Part shown: positions 1 to 6,526 of the stretch, in pieces
How positions within the stretch are numbered: position 1 is the first letter of the stretch
Layout of the letters: every line of letters starts with the position of its first letter
DNA from: an uncultured Oscillospiraceae bacterium
Lineage (GTDB): Bacteria; Bacillota; Clostridia; Oscillospirales; Oscillospiraceae
Reading direction: 5' to 3'
Assembly: GCA_934636045.1 (NCBI GenBank)
Contig: CAKTZP010000073.1
Span: 1-10,162 of the forward strand
Length of the DNA: 10,162 nucleotides
Notes under the pieces: generated by a model
Seen by the model: the letters and a program-made list of their open reading frames with translations, nothing else
The model's database searches: none
What the model was told of the DNA's origin: nothing
Translations under genes and position numbers: made by a program

Positions 1-10
1 AGTACCCTCT

Positions 11-136
11 TGTCATTGCGAGGAGCGAAGCGACGTGGCAATCTCATGCAGGCAGTTTCGAATTCGCCGAAAATCATTTGAAAATCAAAACAATTCTGCG
101 AGATTGCCACGGCCCTTGCAGGGCCTCGCAATGACA
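11..136. repeat. Palindromic intergenic repeat (REP/MITE-like) with matching ends
   Basis: The outer 13 bases TGTCATTGCGAGG (11-23) are exactly the reverse complement of CCTCGCAATGACA (124-136). An inner pair, GTGGCAATCTC (35-45) and GAGATTGCCAC (100-110), is also perfect. The middle (46-99) is AT-richer and does not pair obviously. A transcript of either strand would fold into a long two-part hairpin. From memory, sequences starting TGTCATTGCGAGG recur as dispersed intergenic palindromes in many bacterial genomes, so this is probably a non-autonomous repeat. It carries no gene. No clear target-site duplication is visible in the flanks. Confidence 0.8.
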
Positions 137-187
137 AAATCGGACTTTTTCTATGCGATACAATATCCGATATTCGATATCCATGAT

Positions 188-221
188 AAAAACTGCCGGT
201 CACCGCTGCGGTGGCCGGCAG
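188..221 (-). terminator. Intrinsic terminator of the YbhJ-type hydratase gene
   Basis: Read on the minus strand, the hairpin lies 4 bases past the TAA stop. The arms CTGCCGGTCACCGC (193-206) and GCGGTGGCCGGCAG (208-221) pair over their whole length with one G-U pair; the top pairs must open to form a loop. The arm is followed on the minus strand by five Ts (188-192). This is a textbook Rho-independent terminator and closes the single-gene unit. Confidence 0.88.
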
Positions 222-225
222 GCGT

Positions 226-2454
226 TTAGTTCTTTCCGGCGTAATAATTCATCAGGCAGCCGGCAAGGATGGTGTCCCGCTCCTCACGGGTCAGCTTGCC
301 GAGCCGCAGGGTCACGGTGGTGCGGCGGTCGCCCTGCAGCAGCTGCGCTGCAAGCTCCTCGGCCTCTCCGGCCAGCGCGGCGCGGACGCCGGGCACATAG
401 AGCCGGTCGCCGGGCTGAATGTCATACTGCGCGATATTCTCCAGCGTGAACGGCAGCATGCCCCAGTTGATGACATTGCTGCGATAGCGCTTCGTCGCAT
501 ACTCCTCACAAAGATTGGCAACGCCGCCGAGCACGCGCTGGCACGAGGCCGCCTGCTCGCGCGCCGAGCCGTCACCGGGACGGATGGCCATGACCGCGCT
601 GCCGAGGCCGGTCGTGTGCAGGTCGAGCTCTGCGTAAGCCGGGGCGGCCTCGAGCGTGCCCGCGCGGCGCTGCTCCTCAAGGGCGCGAACCGCCTTCGCC
701 CGCGCCACATAGCCCGGATCCTTGCGGCTGAGGGCAAATTCGCTCAGGCGCAGGGGATTGCTGCGGTAGGACGAGGTCTCGCCGGAGGGGATGAGCTCGT
801 CGGTCGTCGTGACGGGATCGTAGATCGCCGAGGCGACGGTAATATAAAGGTTCTCCGGCAGCGCGATCTGCGCGGGCCAGTCGGCAATATTCGGGCCGTA
901 GATGAGCGGCTGCGCCGGGTCGGGCTTGCCCACGCCGTGGTAGACCCGGCGGTAGGGCGCGTCGTCAAAATGATAGTCCAGCTCCGCCGGCTCGGGCAGC
1001 AGCCCGGCCAGCTCCGTGGCGGGCGTGATCGCGCCGCCGTTGAGGGCGGAGGCCGCAATGGAGCGGCTGTCCATCAGCGCAACGTAAGCCACCTGCCCCT
1101 CGCCGGGCTTGGAGCCCTCGCGGTTGGGGAAATTGCGCGTGGAATGGCGGATGGAGAACGCGCCGTTGGCCGGCACGTCCCCCGCGCCGAAGCACGGGCC
1201 GCAGAACGCGCTGCGGACGGTCGCGCCCGAGGCCATCAGCTTGGTCAGCGCGCCGGTGCGCAGCAGCTCCAGCATGACCGGCTGGCTGGCCGGGTAGCAC
1301 GACAGCGAAAATTCGCCGTCGCCCAGCGGCTTGCCGCCGAGCAGCTGCGCCGCCGCCGTCAGATTCTGGAACGTGCCGCCCGAGCAGCCCGCAATGACGC
1401 CCTGGTCGGCATAGAATTTTCCGTTGTGCACCTTCTTCAGGAGCGATTCCGGCGGATTATGTAAACCAAGTGCCGACACCGTCGTCGCATCGACCGCGTG
1501 CAGAATATCCTCTAAATTCTCATTGAACTCCCGGATGGGATAGGCGTTCGAGGGATGGAACGGCAGCGCGATCATCGGCTCAACGCGGTCGAGCGCGACC
1601 TCGAGCAGGGCATCGTAATATGCCCCGTCCTGCGGCGCAAGCGCCCGGTAGGCCTCCGCGCGCCCGTGCGCCGCCAGCCAGCGGCGCACCGTCTCGTCGG
1701 TCTGCCACACGGACGACAGGCAGCCGGTCTCCGTGGTCATCACGTCGATGCCGCAGCGATAGTCCATCGCCAGCTTGCCGACGCCCTCGCCGAAAAACTC
1801 CATCACGCTGTTTTTGACCGTTCCGGCGCGGAAGGTCGCGCGGATGATGGCCAGCGCCACGTCCTGCGGGCCGACGCCCGGACGCGGCGCGCCGGTCAGA
1901 TGCACGCCGACCACGCGCGGATAGGCAATGTCATAGGTCTTATTCAGCAGCTGCTTGACCAGCTCCGGCCCGCCCTCGCCGATGGCCAGCGTGCCGAACG
2001 CGCCGTAGCGCGTGTGCGAGTCCGAGCCGAGGATCATCCGCCCGCCGCCCGCGTACATTTCGCGCATGTAGCTGTGGATGACCGACTGATGCGCCGGAAC
2101 AAATTCGCCGCCGTAGCGCTTGGCCGCGGACAGACCAAAGACGTGGTCGTCCTCGTTGATCGTGCCGCCGACGGCGCAGAGGGAATTGTGGCAGTTGGTC
2201 AGCACATACGGCAGCGGAAAGCGCTCCAGACCGGATGCGCGCGCCGTCTGAATGATGCCGACATAGGTAATATCATGCGATGCCATTGCATCAAACCGCA
2301 GCCTCAGGCGCCGGTCGTCGCCGGAAATGTTGTGCGCAGCCAGAATGCCGTAGGTCATCGTCCGCCGCCGTCCCTCGTCCGTGGTAACGCCCGCCGCGGC
2401 CGCCGCCGGCGCGCCCTGCCAATAATACCGTCCCTCTTCGCAAATAGTCACCAT
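226..2454 (-). CDS. ybhJ: YbhJ-type hydratase of the aconitase superfamily
   Basis: A 742-residue protein of the aconitase superfamily. It reads closely like E. coli YbhJ as I remember it, over the full length (about 750 residues in that family). The three cysteines that hold the [4Fe-4S] cluster are visible: C357 in IAGCSGG, and C418 and C421 in [10 protein letters not shown]. Other marks are [12 protein letters not shown] and [10 protein letters not shown] in the N-terminal half, and [10 protein letters not shown] (about 627-636) with [14 protein letters not shown] in the C-terminal swivel domain. The expected chemistry is reversible hydration/dehydration of a hydroxy-acid, but the YbhJ substrate is not known to me, so calling it a TCA-cycle aconitase would be too strong. 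The start at 2454 is chosen because AGGAGGT lies 6 bases upstream and the promoter lies just beyond. An in-frame extension to 2586 would run back through that promoter. It has its own promoter and terminator and no operon partner. Confidence 0.9.
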   Translation of the reverse strand: MVTICEEGRYYWQGAPAAAAAGVTTDEGRRRTMTYGILAAHNISGDDRRLRLRFDAMASHDITYVGIIQTARASGLERFPLPYVLTNCHNSLCAVGGTINEDDHVFGLSAAKRYGGEFVPAHQSVIHSYMREMYAGGGRMILGSDSHTRYGAFGTLAIGEGGPELVKQLLNKTYDIAYPRVVGVHLTGAPRPGVGPQDVALAIIRATFRAGTVKNSVMEFFGEGVGKLAMDYRCGIDVMTTETGCLSSVWQTDETVRRWLAAHGRAEAYRALAPQDGAYYDALLEVALDRVEPMIALPFHPSNAYPIREFNENLEDILHAVDATTVSALGLHNPPESLLKKVHNGKFYADQGVIAGCSGGTFQNLTAAAQLLGGKPLGDGEFSLSCYPASQPVMLELLRTGALTKLMASGATVRSAFCGPCFGAGDVPANGAFSIRHSTRNFPNREGSKPGEGQVAYVALMDSRSIAASALNGGAITPATELAGLLPEPAELDYHFDDAPYRRVYHGVGKPDPAQPLIYGPNIADWPAQIALPENLYITVASAIYDPVTTTDELIPSGETSSYRSNPLRLSEFALSRKDPGYVARAKAVRALEEQRRAGTLEAAPAYAELDLHTTGLGSAVMAIRPGDGSAREQAASCQRVLGGVANLCEEYATKRYRSNVINWGMLPFTLENIAQYDIQPGDRLYVPGVRAALAGEAEELAAQLLQGDRRTTVTLRLGKLTREERDTILAGCLMNYYAGKN

Positions 2455-2478
2455 ATCCGCACCTCCTGTTTTCATCTC

Positions 2479-2507
2479 ATCATAATACATTCCCGCACAA
2501 AAGTCAA
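2479..2507 (-). promoter_or_regulatory. Sigma-A-type promoter of the YbhJ-type hydratase gene
   Basis: On the minus strand, TTGACT (2502-2507) and TATGAT (2479-2484) are separated by exactly 17 bases; each box matches the consensus at 5 of 6 positions. Transcription would start near 2472, giving a leader of under 20 bases that carries the AGGAGGT ribosome binding site (2461-2467). This fixes the hydratase start at 2454. Confidence 0.85.
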
Positions 2508-2515
2508 ACCCGCAG

Positions 2516-2544
2516 TTGCGCAGCGGCGGGAAATGTGGTATGCT
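2516..2544 (+). promoter_or_regulatory. Probable promoter of the exonuclease-mutY-DUF1292 operon
   Basis: TTGCGC (2516-2521) lies 17 bases before TATGCT (2539-2544), which is preceded by TGG, an extended -10. The -35 box is poor (3 of 6), and an overlapping TATACA at 2545 is a possible alternative -10. The promoter faces away from the hydratase promoter, with the two -35 boxes only 8 bases apart. Confidence 0.55.
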
Positions 2545-2603
2545 ATACAAAACAGACGACGCTCTGATCCCGTCAGAGCTTTGCAAGAAAAGGAGCGTCC
2601 GAA

Positions 2604-3572
2604 ATGCAGTACATTGTTTTGGACATGGAGTGGAACCAGCCCTGGCCGGGGTCTTATGCGGCGCGGCAGGTGCTGCCCGTGCAGATCCACGGCGAAATTA
2701 TTCAGATCGGCGCCGTCCGCATGACCGAAAACGGCAAGGTCGCCGATGAATTTCAGGTATTGGTTCGCCCGAAATACTATAAAAAGCTCAACAGCCGCGT
2801 CTCCAAGCTGACCGGCCTGCGCGACGCCACGCTGCGCGAGGAGGGGCTGCCCTTCCCCGAGGCGATCGAGCGCTTTCGCGCGTGGGTCGGCGATAAGTGC
2901 ATTTTCCTGACGTGGGGCTTCGATGATATCCGCATTCTGGAGGACAACATCCTGCTCCACGGCGGCGACCCCGACTGGGTGCACCACTGGTATAACGCGC
3001 AGATGTTCTTCAACGCGCAGACCGGCTGCGGCTCGTCGCAAAAGGCGCTGTCTGCCGCAATGGAGATCTTAGGCATCCAGCCGAGCCGCCCGGCGCACGA
3101 TGCGCTCGGCGACGCGTACCACACCGCCCTGATCTGCGCCCGCCTTGACCTCAAAAAGGGCGTCGCGGAGTATCAAAAGGCGCTCGACAGCCACGTCAAC
3201 GGCTTCCACGGCGCGCCGCCGGAGGGCTGCATCAGCCGCTCGGTGTTCCGCGGCTATGCCGACCACGCCAAAGCGATGGACGCGATGAACGAGCTGAAAA
3301 GCCACTGCCCGCAGTGCGGCGCGGCCATGCCCAACGGCGCGTGGATCGCGCAGGAGGGGCGGCGCTACATGACCATGGCCGAGTGCCCGGAGCACGGCCG
3401 CTACCTCATCCGCATCCGCCTGCAGAAGGATTCCGACGGCACGCTGCGCGTCAGCCGGATGATCTACGAGGGCGCGTCGGACGCGGCAAAAAAGTTTGAC
3501 GAGCTATCGCAGAATCTCCGCCCGCGCCGCCGCAAGCGCCGCCGCCGTACCACCCCGGAGAAAAAGGGATGA
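2604..3572 (+). CDS. DEDDh 3'-5' exonuclease with C-terminal zinc-ribbon-like module
   Basis: A 322-residue protein. Residues 1-185 form an RNase T/DnaQ-type exonuclease fold of the Eri-1/KapD kind. Motif I is LDMEW (D7, E9), motif II is WGFDD (D107), and motif III is AHDALGDA (H165, D170), giving all four acidic metal ligands and the DEDDh histidine. The enzyme should remove nucleotides from 3' ends; whether the substrate is RNA or DNA cannot be read from the sequence. Beyond the nuclease, residues 235-264 carry CPQC (C235, C238) and CPEH (C261, H264), a probable zinc ribbon, and the tail (307-322) is very basic (PRRRKRRRR), which suggests nucleic-acid contact. ATG 2604 follows AGGAG with 8 bases of spacing. 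The stop overlaps the mutY start (ATGA), so the two are translationally coupled. Confidence 0.85.
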   Translation: MQYIVLDMEWNQPWPGSYAARQVLPVQIHGEIIQIGAVRMTENGKVADEFQVLVRPKYYKKLNSRVSKLTGLRDATLREEGLPFPEAIERFRAWVGDKCIFLTWGFDDIRILEDNILLHGGDPDWVHHWYNAQMFFNAQTGCGSSQKALSAAMEILGIQPSRPAHDALGDAYHTALICARLDLKKGVAEYQKALDSHVNGFHGAPPEGCISRSVFRGYADHAKAMDAMNELKSHCPQCGAAMPNGAWIAQEGRRYMTMAECPEHGRYLIRIRLQKDSDGTLRVSRMIYEGASDAAKKFDELSQNLRPRRRKRRRRTTPEKKG

Positions 3573-4609
3573 CCGACGAGGCGCTGCTCGCCCTGCTGCC
3601 GGAGCGCCTGCTGCCATGGTTCGCCGCGAACCGGCGGGCGCTGCCGTGGCGCGCCGATCGCGAGCCGTATCACGTCTGGCTTTCGGAGATCATGCTGCAG
3701 CAGACGCGCGTCGAGGCCGTGCGGGGCTATTACCTGCGGTTTTTGCAGGCGCTGCCGACGGTCGAGGCGCTGGCCGCCGCGCCGGAGGAGCAGCTGCTCA
3801 AGCTCTGGGAGGGGCTGGGCTACTATACCCGCGTGCGGAATTTGCAGCGCGCGGCGCAGGAAATTACGGCGCGCGGCGCGTTTCCGCAGGATTATAACGC
3901 CGTGCGGGCGCTGCCCGGCATCGGCGCGTATACGGCAGGCGCGATCTGCTCCATCTGCTTTGAGCAGCCGACAGCCGCAGTCGACGGAAACGTGCTGCGG
4001 GTATTTTCGCGTTATTTGGCGTCCTCTGCGCCGATTGGCGAGGAAAAAACAAAAAAAGAGGTCGCCTCTCTGCTCTCGGCGGTCTATCCCGCCGGGCATT
4101 GCGGCGATTTTACGCAGGCGCTGATGGAGCTCGGCGCAACGGTCTGTCTGCCCAACGGCGCGCCGCAGTGCGCCCGCTGCCCGCTGGTGGAGACCTGCCG
4201 CGCCAACGCTGCCGGAACGCAGCTCTCCTATCCTGTCAAGGCCAAAAAGCGTCCCCGGCGCGTCGAGGAGCGCACGGTGCTGCTGCTGCGCTGCGGCGAT
4301 TGCATTGCCGTCTGCCGCCGCCCGGACAAGGGACTGCTCGCCGGGCTGTGGCAGCTGCCGGATGCCGAGGGCACGCTCACCGCGCAGCAGGCGCTGGAGC
4401 TGGCTGCGCAGTGGCAGACCCACCCCGTCGCCCTTGAGCGCACCGTCCGGCGCAGGCATATTTTCACCCACATCACGTGGGAGCTGACCGGCGTCTGGCT
4501 GCAATGCACCGCCATGCCGGAGCAGTTTTCATGGTTCACGCCGGCTGAGCTCCGGCAGGACGTCGGTCTGCCGACAGCATACCGGCAATTTTTAGAGGAT
4601 ATTATTTAA
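3569..4609 (+). CDS. mutY: A/G-specific adenine DNA glycosylase MutY
   Basis: A 346-residue enzyme, near the usual MutY length of about 350. It removes adenine mispaired with 8-oxoguanine in base-excision repair. The glycosylase core runs from about 15 to 215: LSEIMLQQTRVEAV contains the catalytic E40, the helix-hairpin-helix is LPGIGAYTAGAI (115-126), and VDGNVLRV carries the catalytic D139. The [4Fe-4S] cluster ligands are C193, C201, C204 and C210, spaced C-x7-C-x2-C-x5-C, one residue longer in the first gap than the E. coli pattern. Residues 232-346 form the NUDIX-like 8-oxoG-recognition domain (LLAGLWQLPDAEG). The start overlaps the exonuclease stop by ATGA, and DUF1292 follows after 14 bases. 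An oxidative-damage repair role fits an anaerobe that also carries the nearby peroxide operon. Confidence 0.96.
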   Translation: MTDEALLALLPERLLPWFAANRRALPWRADREPYHVWLSEIMLQQTRVEAVRGYYLRFLQALPTVEALAAAPEEQLLKLWEGLGYYTRVRNLQRAAQEITARGAFPQDYNAVRALPGIGAYTAGAICSICFEQPTAAVDGNVLRVFSRYLASSAPIGEEKTKKEVASLLSAVYPAGHCGDFTQALMELGATVCLPNGAPQCARCPLVETCRANAAGTQLSYPVKAKKRPRRVEERTVLLLRCGDCIAVCRRPDKGLLAGLWQLPDAEGTLTAQQALELAAQWQTHPVALERTVRRRHIFTHITWELTGVWLQCTAMPEQFSWFTPAELRQDVGLPTAYRQFLEDII

Positions 4610-4623
4610 GGAGGAGCTTAAAA

Positions 4624-4890
4624 ATGGAAGATAAGCGTGCACAGTATTCTGATGATGAAATCATCTCGTTGGAGTTTGACGACGGCGAAAGCTTTGAATG
4701 CGGCATCATGGGCGTGTTCGATCTGGACGACAAGCAGTATATCGCACTTGAGGCCTTCGACGACACCGACGATGTCTACCTCTACGCCTACGTTCCCACC
4801 GACGACGACTTCGAGTTGGTCGACATCCCCGAGGACGAATTTGACCGTGTCGCCGCCGAATTCAACCGCCTCATGGACGAGCCGCTGTAA
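4624..4890 (+). CDS. DUF1292 family small acidic protein
   Basis: An 88-residue, very acidic protein (many Asp/Glu, few basic residues) with the pattern of the DUF1292 family found in Firmicutes (B. subtilis YrzB type). The visible marks are ISLEFDDGESFECGIMGVFDLDDKQYIALE (positions 14-43), VYLYAYVPTDDDFELVDIPEDEFDRVAAEF (51-80). The function of the family is not known to me. There is no signal peptide or membrane segment, so it is cytoplasmic. AAGGAGG at 4608-4614 overlaps the mutY stop and lies 9 bases before ATG 4624, so it is the last gene of the exonuclease-mutY operon, closed by the terminator at 4928-4958. Confidence 0.85.
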   Translation: MEDKRAQYSDDEIISLEFDDGESFECGIMGVFDLDDKQYIALEAFDDTDDVYLYAYVPTDDDFELVDIPEDEFDRVAAEFNRLMDEPL

Positions 4891-4927
4891 GCTCGTTTCT
4901 TGACCGCCGCGCACCCTGTGCCGCAAG

Positions 4928-4958
4928 CCGCCCGCCGGAAAACCCGGCGGGCGGTTTT
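4928..4958 (+). terminator. Strong intrinsic terminator after DUF1292 gene
   Basis: A perfect 11-bp GC stem, CCGCCCGCCGG (4928-4938) with CCGGCGGGCGG (4944-4954), a 5-base loop, then TTTTCT. It ends the exonuclease-mutY-DUF1292 operon and insulates it from perR. Confidence 0.95.
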
Positions 4959-4990
4959 CTGCATGGTTTTCTAAGAAAAAGGCACTATCG

Positions 4991-5041
4991 CAAAAAAATA
5001 TAAAAAAAGTCCTTGACAAACTCGCCCGCTCTTGCTATTAT
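4991..5041 (+). promoter_or_regulatory. perR operon promoter with A-rich UP-like element
   Basis: A perfect -35 box TTGACA (5013-5018) lies 17 bases before TATTAT (5036-5041), which has an extended -10 TGC. An overlapping TATAAT begins at 5039 with 20-base spacing. The run CAAAAAAATATAAAAAAAG (4991-5009) just upstream resembles an UP element. Together these predict a strong promoter that would need repression. Confidence 0.88.
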
Positions 5042-5050
5042 AATATCAGA

Positions 5051-5067
5051 AATGATAATCATTATTG
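5051..5067 (+). promoter_or_regulatory. Fur/PerR-type operator over the perR start region
   Basis: TGATAATCATTATTG (5053-5067) matches the 7-1-7 Fur-family box TGATAATNATTATCA at 12 of 14 defined positions, and AATGAT-A-ATCATT (5051-5063) is a perfect 6-1-6 palindrome. It begins 9 bases after the -10 box, so a bound repressor would block transcription at the start site. Given the gene it precedes, autoregulation by PerR is the simplest reading. Confidence 0.82.
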
Positions 5068-5103
5068 ATTTCATTAATTTTGGTTCAGAACGGAGCTGGT
5101 GCG

Positions 5104-5532
5104 ATGGCGTTACGGAAACGGAGTCGAAAGCGGGATGCAATTTATGCGTGCGTTTGCGCAACGAAGACGCATCCGACGGCAGAATGGGTGTACGGACAGC
5201 TCAAGCCGAGCATTCCCGATCTCTCACTCGGCACGGTTTATCGCAATCTGGCGATGTTCAAGCAGGAGGGCACGATCGTTTCGGTCGGCACGGTCGACGG
5301 CATGGAGCGCTTTGACGCCAACACCGTCCCGCACGCGCACTTTGTGTGCACGCACTGCAATGCGGTGATCGACGTGGACGTCCCCCTCCCCGACGAGCTG
5401 ATCGCAGCAGTCGGCTGCGGCGGCGTGCACCACTGCGAATTGACTTTTTACGGCGTTTGTAATTCCTGCATCCCGGCGGATGCAACCCATAAACATGAAA
5501 ATCTAACAAAAAATTTGGAGGAACTGGTATGA
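5104..5532 (+). CDS. perR: Peroxide-sensing Fur-family repressor PerR
   Basis: A 142-residue Fur-family repressor. The five regulatory-metal ligands of B. subtilis PerR (H37, D85, H91, H93, D104) have counterparts at H23, D71, H77, H79 and D90, with identical spacing between all five. The Asp at the last position is typical of PerR; Fur has Glu there. The structural zinc site is CTHC (C82, C85) and CNSC (C119, C122). The winged-helix recognition part is around [12 protein letters not shown] (41-52). Peroxide is expected to oxidise a ligand histidine and release the repressor from DNA. ATG 5104 is chosen because GGAG lies 8 bases upstream; a longer TTG start at 5065 falls inside the operator. 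The result lacks about 14 residues of the B. subtilis N-terminus. Its stop overlaps the rubrerythrin start (ATGA). Confidence 0.92.
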   Translation: MALRKRSRKRDAIYACVCATKTHPTAEWVYGQLKPSIPDLSLGTVYRNLAMFKQEGTIVSVGTVDGMERFDANTVPHAHFVCTHCNAVIDVDVPLPDELIAAVGCGGVHHCELTFYGVCNSCIPADATHKHENLTKNLEELV

Positions 5533-6107
5533 AAAAGTACGTTTGCCCCGTTTGCGGTTATGTTCATGAAGGCGAGATGCCCGAAGGCTTCAAGTGCCCC
5601 CTGTGCGGCCTTCCCGGCGAGAAGTTCAAGCTGATGGAGGAGAACGCTGCACTGGCTGCGGAGCATGTGTTCGGCATCGGCGCCCAGCTCGACGGCGTTC
5701 CCGAGGAGGACAAGCAGTATATCCTGGAGCAGCTCAAGGCCAACTTCAACGGCGAATGCAGCGAGGTCGGCATGTATCTTTGCATGGCGCGCATTGCCCA
5801 CCGCGAGGGCTACCCCGAGATCGGCCTGTACTGGGAAAAGGCCGCCTATGAGGAGGCCGAGCACGCCGCAAAGTTTGCCGAGCTTCTCGGCAGCACGCTG
5901 GAGCCGAACATGACCGACTCCACCAAGAAGAACCTTGCATGGCGCGTCGACTGCGAATTCGGCGCTACCGCCGGCAAATTCGAGCTGGCAAAGATGGCCA
6001 AAAAGCATAATCTTGACGCCATCCACGACACCGTCCACGAAATGGCCCGCGACGAGGCCCGCCACGGCAAGGCGCTCAAGGGTCTGCTCGATCGGTACTT
6101 TAAGTAA
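5529..6107 (+). CDS. rbr: Reverse rubrerythrin (peroxide-reducing rubredoxin-ferritin-like protein)
   Basis: A 192-residue protein with the domain order reversed from classical rubrerythrin. An N-terminal rubredoxin-like iron site has C6, C9, C23 and C26 (CPVCG, CPLCG). It is followed by a ferritin-like four-helix diiron domain from about 60 to 190. Likely diiron ligands lie in FNGECSE (E76/E79), YEEAEH (E108-H112), CEFGA (E143) and RDEARH (E176, H179). Reverse rubrerythrins in clostridia reduce hydrogen peroxide (and support oxygen removal) with electrons from NADH by way of rubredoxin and a reductase. A cytoplasmic location is expected. The gene is coupled to perR by an ATGA overlap, with GGAGGA at 5517-5522, and is followed by a rubredoxin gene after 15 bases. 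The operon should be induced by peroxide through PerR. Confidence 0.93.
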   Translation: MKKYVCPVCGYVHEGEMPEGFKCPLCGLPGEKFKLMEENAALAAEHVFGIGAQLDGVPEEDKQYILEQLKANFNGECSEVGMYLCMARIAHREGYPEIGLYWEKAAYEEAEHAAKFAELLGSTLEPNMTDSTKKNLAWRVDCEFGATAGKFELAKMAKKHNLDAIHDTVHEMARDEARHGKALKGLLDRYFK

Positions 6108-6122
6108 GAGGAGGCTATTCCT

Positions 6123-6278
6123 ATGAAATACGAATGCCCCTGCGGCTATGTTTATGATCCGGCCTTGGGCGACCCCCGCAACGGCGTAGCCCCCGGCACA
6201 GCTTGGGAGGACGTCCCGGAGGATTGGGTCTGCCCCGTCTGCGGGCTGGACAAGGACGCCTTCAGCCCTGCGGAATAA
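6123..6278 (+). CDS. Small rubredoxin with a C-x-C first knuckle
   Basis: A 51-residue rubredoxin, [13 protein letters not shown]... ending in FSPAE. GDP-x-[21 protein letters not shown] and the KDAF end are family hallmarks. The second knuckle, CPVCG (C37, C40), is normal. The first reads E-C-P-C-G (C5, C7), so it is C-x-C where rubredoxins normally have C-x-x-C; this is a one-residue deletion in the iron site, not a frameshift. The likely role is one-electron carrier to the reverse rubrerythrin encoded just upstream. GAGGAGG (6108-6114) lies 8 bases before the ATG and directly overlaps the end of the rubrerythrin gene, so it is co-transcribed. It is too short for ordinary ORF cut-offs. Confidence 0.9.
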   Translation: MKYECPCGYVYDPALGDPRNGVAPGTAWEDVPEDWVCPVCGLDKDAFSPAE

Positions 6279-6294
6279 CGAAATCAGCCCTATG

Positions 6295-6326
6295 AAGAGG
6301 AAGCGGTGAAACTCCCGCTTCCTCTT
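6295..6326 (+). terminator. Terminator of the perR-rbr-rubredoxin operon
   Basis: A perfect 12-bp stem, AAGAGGAAGCGG (6295-6306) with CCGCTTCCTCTT (6315-6326), and an 8-base loop, 16 bases after the rubredoxin stop. The T-run is short and broken (TTTCGTTGT), so it may be leaky. Confidence 0.75.
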
Positions 6327-6343
6327 TCGTTGTATCATACATC

Positions 6344-6452
6344 CCGGGCAAGACGAGGGCCTTACCCGGCAGTCCTGCGCCGCAGCAAAAGCCTCCCTCG
6401 TCAGAGGGTGGTGTTCCAGCCCGCGCTGCCGGGGCCTTGCAGCGGCGGTTTT
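6344..6452. repeat. Palindrome-rich intergenic block, repeat-like
   Basis: This stretch has no credible gene but three hairpins in a row. They are CCGGGCAAG/CTTACCCGG (6344-6352, 6361-6369; one mismatch), CCCTC-GTCA-GAGGG (6395-6408, extended by CC/GG outside a mismatch), and a 10-bp GC-rich stem with two mismatches (6420-6429, 6439-6448) followed by TTTT. A longer-range perfect pair, CCCGGCAG (6365-6372) with CTGCCGGG (6426-6433), encloses the middle hairpin. The core CCTCCCTCGTCAGAGGG resembles dispersed intergenic repeats I recall from gut clostridia. It may be a decayed repeat, or the last hairpin may act as a second terminator. Confidence 0.45.
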
Positions 6453-6492
6453 GGGGGCGCTGAAAAAAATGTCGTTTTTACGCAAATTTTAC

Positions 6493-6520
6493 TTGATTTT
6501 CCAGAAAATGGTGCTATATT
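6493..6520 (+). promoter_or_regulatory. Extended -10 promoter for the SipW-type secreted protein
   Basis: TTGATT (6493-6498; 4 of 6) lies 16 bases before TATATT (6515-6520; 5 of 6), which is preceded by TGC as an extended -10. The surrounding 6467-6535 is the only AT-rich part of the gap between operons. Transcription would start near 6527, leaving a leader of about 365 bases before the gene at 6894. Confidence 0.65.
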
Positions 6521-6526
6521 TTTGTT

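Noticed and set aside
211..1464. Long plus-strand open frame opposite the hydratase gene (also 1555-2724)
   Set aside because: Antisense shadow in GC-rich DNA. The translations are Arg/Ala/Gly-rich with no motifs, and the minus strand encodes an obvious YbhJ-type protein with promoter and terminator.
2455..2586. 44-residue N-terminal extension of the hydratase
   Set aside because: It runs through the gene's own -10 and -35 boxes and has no family resemblance; AGGAGGT supports the start at 2454.
3464..4504. Minus-strand open frame opposite mutY
   Set aside because: Shadow frame; the plus strand is a clear MutY.
5065..5103. Extended TTG start for perR
   Set aside because: It lies in the operator and would add residues unlike PerR; ATG 5104 has a proper ribosome binding site.
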